A stretch of 41,392 bases of DNA from positions 661,837 to 703,228 of the forward strand of contig BJOX01000281.1 in the NCBI GenBank assembly GCA_009731375.1, in the 5' to 3' direction. This DNA comes from Paulinella micropora (lineage: Eukaryota > Cercozoa > Imbricatea > Euglyphida). Position numbers and translations under genes: made by a program. The notes under the pieces were generated by a model, which was not told where the DNA came from, ran no database searches, and saw only the letters and a list, made by a program, of their open reading frames with translations. This document shows, in pieces, positions 1 to 41,392 of the stretch (positions within the stretch are counted from its first letter, which is position 1; every line of letters starts with the position of its first letter).

Positions 1-230
1 ATGCACTTGCACATTCGGTGACGTCTTGCAAGAGGTTGCTGGGACTGCGGAATAACCTCGGCTTAGTGCAGTCTTGCCCTCAGGAGCTCCATCGGTGGCC
101 CCGATCATCAGGCGAGAGACTGACACGGGGGGGTGGAGGACCTCGAACAAGGGTATTGGAGGCTTATGTCCGTTGAGGATATGCCATTAGCTGCATCAGT
201 ACGCCTCAGATATAGTAATAGTATTATTAC

Positions 231-290
<60 letters not shown>
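1..290. other. Unique sequence, then TTA repeat
   Basis: About 210 bases of unique sequence of balanced composition, without a long open frame, followed by (TTA)n. I see nothing identifiable in it. Confidence 0.5.
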
Positions 291-291
<1 letters not shown>

Positions 292-293
292 GT

Positions 294-530
294 GGCACCG
301 CGATAGCCCAGTGGTTAAGGTCTATGGGACCTGTCGCCAGTTCGATTCCCGTCGGTGCCAGTATTTTCAAAGGATATTTTCTTTGAAAGTATTGGTCTGT
401 CTGGAAGGCTTGGAGCTGCCTTGCGGGGGTGTCAGTAGAGCCTATCGTCAAATCTTCGTACTCCCCTCACGGGTGAGACGATGGAGGCACATGTGCAGAA
501 ATGCATTCGCCATTGACTGAGAAGCACTAT
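294..530 (+). mobile_element. tRNA-derived SINE, copy 1
   Basis: The first 67 nt resemble a tRNA: GGCACCG pairs with CGGTGCC as an acceptor stem, ATAG pairs with CTAT as a D stem, AGCCCAGTGGTTAAG fits an A box and AGTTCGATTCCC fits a B box (pol III promoter). An unrelated body of about 165 nt follows, ending at AAGCACTATT. The tail is a TTA array, and another TTA array precedes the head. Confidence 0.85.
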
Positions 531-572
531 TAATATTATTATTATCATTATTATTATCATAGTATTATCATT

Positions 573-642
<70 letters not shown>

Positions 643-660
643 TATTCTTAGGGAGTACAT
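531..660 (+). repeat. (TTA)n tail and array
   Basis: Trinucleotide array running on from the 3' end of SINE copy 1. Confidence 0.8.
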
Positions 661-920
661 AGGCCATTGGTCCTTTTCAATGGGCTGATTGGTATAAAGC
701 TCCTAGAGTAATGTTCTATGCAGTCACTTCCTTTATTCCACCGATTGGTGTGGAGACTTTCCTTATGAAATGGAGGACTGGATGCACATGGCCTTTTGGC
801 TCAGCAATTGGCAGGAGATACATTATTCTTATTATTCTTATTATTATTATTGTTATTATTATTATTATTATTATAGTATTATTATTCAAGTATTATTATT
901 ATTATTATTATTATTGTTAT

Positions 921-1190
921 GGACACCGTGATAGCCCAGTGGTCAAGTTCTACCATCTGGGCCCTGTCGCCAGTTCGATTCCCGTCGGTGCCACCAGTAT
1001 TTTCATTGTACATACCGATCCGTCTGGACCAGTATTTTCATTGAACATACCGGCCCGTCTGGAAGTGTTGGAACTGCCCTTGCGGGGGTGTCATTAGAGC
1101 TTATCGTCAATTCTTCGTACTCCCCTCACGGGTGAGACGATGGAGGCGCATGTGCAGAAATGCATCAGCCATTGACAGAGAAGCACTATT
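921..1190 (+). mobile_element. tRNA-derived SINE, copy 2, with internal duplication
   Basis: Same element as copy 1. It contains a tandem duplication of about 36 bp (CCAGTATTTTCATTG twice). The tRNA-like part ends GGTGCCACCA, i.e. discriminator A followed by CCA, as in a mature tRNA. It is again bracketed by TTA-type repeats. Confidence 0.85.
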
Positions 1191-1731
1191 ATTATTGTTA
1201 TTATTAATATTCAAGTATTATTATTATTATTCAAATGATTATTATTCAAATGATTATTATTATTATTATTATTATTAAAATTATTCAACTGTTATTATTA
1301 TTAATATTATTATAATAACGCAAACACAGTTTAACTTGGCACTGACTTTAATTTCGGTGGCAACTTTAATTTACGCAAACACTGTTTTAATACTTGAGCG
1401 GCCACTCGTAGAGCCTGCGAATACTTGCCCTGACTCGTTGAGATGAGCACGAAGTTTCAGCTGAGACCAGAGGCTCAGGAAAATCGAATTGAAACTCAAA
1501 TTGAAATATTAGAGAGGGAAAAACCAGGATCGAGCACAGCTCAAATCTGCCTCACAGCTTACCATAGCCCTTGCCCTAAGCCAAGCCTTCCACTTGCCTA
1601 TAGCCTATCTCAAACATTAAGCAGCCTTAAAGCAAAGGGGCGAGCACGGTCACTTGTGGTCCGGTAAAAGCCTGTAATTAAATAACTATTTGAAAGGATG
1701 GACAATAGGGTTAAACAGAATAGTTATTGAG
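1191..1731. other. Sequence downstream of the ERCC6L2-like gene
   Basis: TTA repeats to about 1310, then AT-rich unique sequence holding the 3' flank or UTR of the minus-strand gene. A 74-codon plus-strand frame at 1443 has no recognisable motif and I do not call it. Confidence 0.5.
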
Positions 1732-36509
<34,778 letters not shown>

Positions 36510-36514
36510 CTAAA

Positions 36515-36829
36515 CATACACACACACACACAAATACAAATACACACACACACACAAATACACACACACACACAAACACACACACACACGGGAAATTACT
36601 TCACATTAGACATACCTACATAGATAGATACATAAATACATACATACATAAATACATACATACATAAATACATACATACATAAATACATACATACATACA
36701 TACATAAAAACATACATACATGCATACATACATAGACACACACACACACATACTGTAAAATAAGATAATAGACCTCTTTTTGTGCGTACTCGGCATGCAT
36801 GCATGGCTGGGTTCCATCAGACAATATCT

Positions 36830-36924
<95 letters not shown>

Positions 36925-37007
36925 GATAGATATATATTGTTCAAGCTCTCGCGGTTCTGTGGATCGCCCCTCTGCGCAAACCAAGCGAGCGAGCGAGCGA
37001 GCGAGCA

Positions 37008-37102
<95 letters not shown>

Positions 37103-37145
37103 TGAGAGAGAGAGAGAGAAAGAGAGATGAGAGAGAGAGAGAGAG

Positions 37146-37207
<62 letters not shown>

Positions 37208-37264
37208 ATCTCTCTCTCTCTATATATATGTATATATATATACATATATATATATTATGTATCC

Positions 37265-37330
<66 letters not shown>

Positions 37331-37337
37331 TTATCTA

Positions 37338-37373
<36 letters not shown>

Positions 37374-37465
37374 TCTATCTATATATCTATATATCTATCT
37401 ATCTTTCTCTCTCTCTCTCCTTCTCTCTAGATAGATAGATAGATACATAGATAGATAGATAGATA
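36515..37465. repeat. CA, CATA, GATA, GA and CTAT arrays upstream of exon 1
   Basis: Simple repeats with two unique islands: the candidate exon at 36774-36827 and about 70 bases at 36935-37005 (plus: CTCTCGCGGTTCTGTGGATC), open on the minus strand but with no clear donor. CTAT arrays at 37145-37400 are in opposite orientation to the GATA array at 36835-36930. Confidence 0.8.
36774..36827 (-). CDS. Candidate exon upstream of exon 1
   Basis: An open 18-codon block reads ILSDGTQPCMHAEYAQKE. It has a CTATAG acceptor at one end and GAG|GTCTAT at the other. It starts and ends in phase 0, so it joins exon 1 in frame. It contains an in-frame ATG, but SNF2 proteins usually have more sequence before the VPAQL element, so I do not call that a start. 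The block is unique sequence between a GATA array and a CA/GTAT array. I cannot confirm it by homology. Confidence 0.4.
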
Positions 37466-37467
37466 GA

Positions 37468-37933
37468 TGAAATATCGACTAATGTCAGAAAAAAGGAGCT
37501 TCTGATTTCGTCAACCAGGAAGTCTGTGGGTAAAGTATTAACCCGATGCCCAGCTAAGCCGTGATGTTTGCACGGAAGGGACTGATACAGGCAATACCAA
37601 AGCTCCCTAGTACCAGGCGGGGCCAGGGCTCGTTCCATAAAGCGCCCCTTGCAGAACGAGCTCCCACCTCCATTACAGAGGGCCCAGTAAGCAGATGGAG
37701 TTTCGAGACTGTTCGACAGTCTAGTATAAACCGACAGAGCACTGTGGGTTTTATTCCGGGCTCAACAAGCGAGAAAGGGCACCCTGAGGGAACATGATTG
37801 TGCTTCCCGTCGCTATTTCGGCATGTGACTTATAGGCGTATGGCTAGGCACACATAAGGCACCCCACCACGGGCCCAGCACACCCACACCATCCCCTAAT
37901 TCTCTCTCTGTCGACAGATGGCACCCATTTCAA

Positions 37934-37936
<3 letters not shown>
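37468..37936. mobile_element. 460-bp dispersed element, copy 3
   Basis: Full-length like copy 1, ending CACCCATTTCAAAAA then GATA. Flanked by GATA on both sides, as are the other copies. Confidence 0.75.
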
Positions 37937-38017
<81 letters not shown>

Positions 38018-38064
38018 GTAGGTAGGTAGGTAGGTAGGTAGATAGGTAGATAAATAGATGGATG

Positions 38065-38095
<31 letters not shown>

Positions 38096-38254
38096 TGATT
38101 GATTGATAGAGAGAGAGAGAGATAGATAGATAGAGAGAGAGAGAGAGCATGACTGACCAACGGTTGTTCTTGTGACTGTCCATTGTCGTTCTGCACAGTA
38201 TCCCAAGTAGGACTTACGATTATTGGAGGGAGCGAGGGAGAGAGAGAGAGAGAG

Positions 38255-38319
<65 letters not shown>

Positions 38320-38440
38320 ACCGTGGCGATTGTGCTTGGTGGTGTTAAGTTGAGTTGCTTTTCCTGCCTGTAAAGCAGTGAGGTGGAGGGAGGGAGAGAG
38401 AGAGAGAGAGAAAGAAAGGGAGAGAGAGAGAGATGAATTC
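37937..38440. repeat. GATA, GGTA and GA arrays
   Basis: Two unique islands, 38150-38215 and 38318-38385, look like short minus-strand exons (reads [11 protein letters not shown] before a GTCAGT donor at 38158) but cannot be supported by homology or a unique phase path. Confidence 0.75.
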
Positions 38441-38444
38441 AGTA

Positions 38445-38840
38445 GTTGCTTGTGGTAGAAATCCTTGAACTTGCATCAGCACAAGACCAAAGACCTAATG
38501 TCACGAGCTTGCAGCAGCAATGAATTTCCAACCAACTAACCAACCAACCAACCAACAAACAAACAAACAACCAACCAACCAACCAACAAACAAACAAACA
38601 AACAAACAAACACGCAAACACACACACACACACTCACACACACACACACAATCACACACACACTCACTCACTCACTCACACACACACACACAAACACACT
38701 GACACACACACACACAAACACACAAACAAACAAACAAACAAACAACAAACAAACAAACAAACAGCGACAAGAACGACAAGAATGACAACATCAGCGACAA
38801 CCACAACATCGACCACAACATCAACGACACTAACAGCTAG
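38445..38840. repeat. AACC/AAAC, CA and ACA arrays
   Basis: Tetranucleotide AACC and AAAC arrays, then (CA)n with TCACACAC variants, then loose ACAACATCA repeats. Confidence 0.85.
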
Positions 38841-38945
38841 TTAGATATAGGAGAAAAAAGAATGGAACAGGATATATCTCACACCAACGACAACATCAAG
38901 AACAACATCAAAACAGAAAAAAGAAAATCGGAAGAATGGGTGTAC

Positions 38946-39044
38946 CTCAAGATTTGAGCCAAAACCTCCAGTCCATAATTCCCAACACGTCCCGCCATAC
39001 AACCCGTGGTGGTTCCTTAAGGAACCACTTGAGTCACTTGTCAC
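38946..39044 (-). CDS. Possible upstream exon, unproven
   Basis: Open 33-codon block with acceptor GACAG and donor GAG|GTACAC, phase 0 both, reading GLYGGTCWELWTGGFGSNLE at its end. It could be a 5' exon of the ERCC6L2-like gene, but a second frame is open over much of it and I recognise no motif. Confidence 0.2.
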
Positions 39045-39059
39045 CTGTCATTAGTCATT

Positions 39060-39560
39060 GCCCCCACATATACGAATGATTTTTTTGGACGCAAATATGC
39101 ATACACATGAGATCTCACATGTAAGTTATGCAACATTAAGACGCCGAAACCCAAAAAGTCATACAAGGTACACTTGTGCAAACCTTCAAAGTGTGTAAGC
39201 TGAGTACGAGTCTAGAATGAGGAAGACAGGAAGTATATGCGTGTATGCCGACACCATTTCGAACAGAAAAAGATGCATCCAAACAAGTCCTTTCGAACAC
39301 CAAACTGGGATCCTGGAGGTGACACTACTTTGACTCAAAAAAAAGCAATGTAAACAGTGCGGCCCGATTAGAAAAGAATGGATATGAAAAATACATTTTT
39401 GCAACGATTCGGCTGTCGGAAGTCCCTACTCCAACGCCTTGGATGGATATGGAAGAAGAATACAAGACCTATTGGGAGACATTTCGTGAGCAGCTACCCT
39501 GGTACAGAGGTTCTACTCTTCCCTGCATGTTTTTGTTTCATATACTCTTCTTCTTTATTG
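39060..39560 (+). pseudogene. Unidentified broken coding-like segment
   Basis: Non-repetitive sequence with several protein-like open stretches in different plus-strand frames: about 39216-39350 (CRHHFEQKKMHPNKSFRTP) and 39323-39502 (YEKYIFATIRLSEVPTPTPW and EEEYKTYWETFREQLPWYRG). The two overlap at a run of eight A near 39338-39345. It may be a decayed gene, a real gene with a homopolymer error, or chance. No family recognised. Confidence 0.3.
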
Positions 39561-39880
39561 AGAGAACAATTTTACAATCGGGCTCAGGGAACGTCCACGT
39601 GAAAAGTATAGCTAGTAAGTTATACCTTTATCTAAGGTGGAAACCTAGTTATTCAGTTGATCGTATTAAAGGAAAATATTAAATTTGTATTTAGCGGCTC
39701 GGTATTATATATATCTAGTATTAATATTATTAATATTAATATTTATGTTTAGATATATTCAGTAGTGATAATATTATAATATGATATGAATATATATGTT
39801 ATTGTAAAAGTGTAGTAGTTTATGTCTGGCGGCCCCCCCTCTCTTTTCTTTTTCGTGAGAAAAAGTGAAAGAGAGAGGAG
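39553..39880. repeat. Direct repeat, left copy
   Basis: Starts near GAGAACAATTTTACAATCGG and includes ACGTCCACGTGAAAAGTATA and AAGGTGGAAACCTAGTTATT, then AT-rich sequence, a C run and GA-rich sequence. A similar copy lies at 40713-41050, bracketing the LINE fragment. Confidence 0.75.
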
Positions 39881-39976
39881 GAAGTTGGGGCTGTGCGTGG
39901 TTGACCATATACGTTGGCTGATCCGGGGAGTTCTCCTTCAAGTAGCAGACAGGGGAGCAAACTTGTTGTTCCATCG

Positions 39977-40627
39977 TTTTTTTTTTTTTTTTTTTTTTTT
40001 TTGCGAGTGTTTATATTTATAGATATTATGATGTTTGTTGATGTTTGAGTAGGTATGTCATTAGTGCTGTTTTGAATGGTTTTATTTTTGTTTCATCTGT
40101 TATATTTTTTGGGATTGATTTCCATTGATCAGCGAAGATCTTGGTGAGATATGGGTCTTTGTGATTGACAAAGAGGCTGCTTTTAGTTGAGTATCGCGTT
40201 TTGTATGAATGTATGGTATTGATTGGGGTAAAGGTGTTATTGTGGAGTGGTCTGTTGAGGTGTTTTTTAGGGTAAATGAATGGGTGATTTTCTATGCATA
40301 CACGGAGTGTATATAGGTGGGTGATGTCAAGTAGTTTCAGTTGGTTTAGTATTGGTTTGGTGTGCGCGCGGTAATGTGTTTTTGCAATTATTCTGATTTT
40401 TTTTGATGTATTTTTATGAGTGGTTGTATGTATTTCTTTTTGTTGTCATGCGTCCCCCAGATGGAGATGTTTTGTATGAGGTGTGGGTATATGTGTGTGT
40501 AGTATAATTGTTTTATTGTTTTTATATTTAGATATCTTTTAGCATAAAGCAATGAGTTGATTGTGGGTTGGAGTTTACGGATTATGTTATTGATGTGTTG
40601 ATCATATTTAAGGTTGTGTTGTAGTGT

Positions 40628-40629
<2 letters not shown>
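39977..40629 (-). mobile_element. 5'-truncated non-LTR retrotransposon (LINE) 3' end
   Basis: On the minus strand it encodes the C-terminal part of a reverse transcriptase ORF: HINNIIRKLQPTINSLLYAK, LYYTHIYPHLIQNISIWG, then after a frameshift IRIIAKTHYRAHTKPIL and QLKLLDITHLYTLRV. The Y...I.P.L..GI..WG and HYRAHT.PIF..L..L patterns are those of CR1/L2/Jockey-type elements. The frame ends in TAA at 40026-40028, followed by a UTR of about 23 nt and a poly(A) of 26. One frameshift lies in a T8 run near 40400. The 5' end is cut off at a GA tract. Dead copy. Confidence 0.85.
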
Positions 40630-40678
<49 letters not shown>

Positions 40679-40712
40679 TTCTTCTTATTATTCTTCTTCT
40701 TCTTCTTCTTCT
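40630..40712. repeat. (CT)n and (CTT)n
   Basis: Pyrimidine repeats between the LINE truncation point and the right direct repeat. Confidence 0.9.
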
Positions 40713-41050
40713 TCGTTTTTATTAAGAGAACAATTTTACAATTGGACTCAGGGAACGTCCACGTGAAAAGTATATATAGTAAGTCATACCTTTATCTAAG
40801 GTGGAAACCTAGTTATTCAGTTGAGCGTATTCAGGAAGATTTAAATTAGTATTCATCGGCTCAGTATTAATATTATTATACTTATTAAAGTTAATATTTC
40901 TGTTTAGACATATTGTGCGGTGATATTAATATTATTATGTTTTGTTATGTATATATGTTATTGTAAAGGTGTAGTCGTTTATGTGCGGCGCACCCACCCC
41001 CCCCCTTTCTCTCTCTCTCTTTTCTTTTCCACTAGAAAAAGTGAGAAAGA
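40713..41050. repeat. Direct repeat, right copy
   Basis: Matches 39553-39880 over about 320 bases with scattered differences. Whether the pair is a segmental duplication or two copies of a dispersed element cannot be told here. Confidence 0.75.

Positions 41051-41392
<342 letters not shown>

Noticed and set aside
294-360. Functional tRNA gene
   Set aside because: Anticodon arm is not formed, T stem has mismatches, and the same tRNA-like head recurs with a common SINE body.
36937-37008. Minus-strand exon reading EGRSTEPRELEQ or RGDPQNRESLNN
   Set aside because: No GT donor before the GATA array, and the frame cannot be decided.
38158-38220. Tiny exon ([11 protein letters not shown]) with another 27-nt GTAAGT..GCAG intron
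   Set aside because: Splice-like signals only; no homology, and more than one phase path is possible.
39553-41050. LTR retrotransposon
   Set aside because: The internal part is a poly(A)-tailed non-LTR reverse transcriptase end; no primer binding site, gag or integrase seen.

Overview
This is nuclear DNA of a eukaryote with an extreme microsatellite load. The lineage cannot be fixed from the sequence. Intron-rich genes, tRNA-derived SINEs, a poly(A)-tailed LINE end and interstitial TTAGGG/TTAGG-type repeats rule out a prokaryote and suggest a protist or alga, but that is a guess. Most long open frames are translations of GATA, GTAT, TTA, GAT, GAA or TAG repeats and are not genes.

One real gene dominates the window. 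It lies on the minus strand and I rebuilt it by eye as 29 exons from 36509 down to a TGA stop at 1732-1734. It encodes a SNF2-family DNA translocase, best matching the ERCC6L2 (RAD26L) subgroup. In order it shows the N-terminal VPAQL..LRTYQ element, motif I DDMGVGKT, motif Ia, motif II DEVH, motif III LTGT, the CxC..CC cysteine cluster typical of ERCC6L2, motifs IV, V and VI, and the [11 protein letters not shown] segment after motif VI. All 28 junctions use GT..AG and keep codon phase, and the exon lengths sum to 3960 nt (1319 codons plus stop). The true 5' end is not resolved. One further in-phase exon candidate lies at 36774-36827.

Layout: 1-1700, two SINEs in TTA repeats and the sequence downstream of the gene; 1732-4813, C-terminal exons with acidic, poly-Q, poly-S and poly-N tracts; 5.3-10.3 kb, introns with SINEs, a 460-bp element, a 1-kb GAT/GGT foldback and GATA/GAA arrays; 10.3-14.2 kb, exons 17-23; 14.2-22 kb, exons 11-16; 22-29 kb, very large arrays derived from exons 9-11; 29-36.5 kb, exons 1-8; 37.5-41.4 kb, a third 460-bp element, an unresolved unique segment, a truncated LINE between two direct repeats, and a long GA tract.

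The main discovery candidate is a polarity rule. Almost every intron contains repeated copies of half of an adjacent exon. Copies of an exon's 5' half (with its splice acceptor) lie only upstream of that exon in gene direction. Copies of its 3' half (with its splice donor) lie only downstream. Examples are a 103-bp unit present in about 15 apparently identical copies beside exon 11, some 16 copies of the exon 9 end plus donor, and three copies of the Walker A exon start. The introns therefore seem to have grown by tandem duplication across exon-intron borders, leaving a 35-kb gene full of decoy splice sites for a 4-kb coding sequence.
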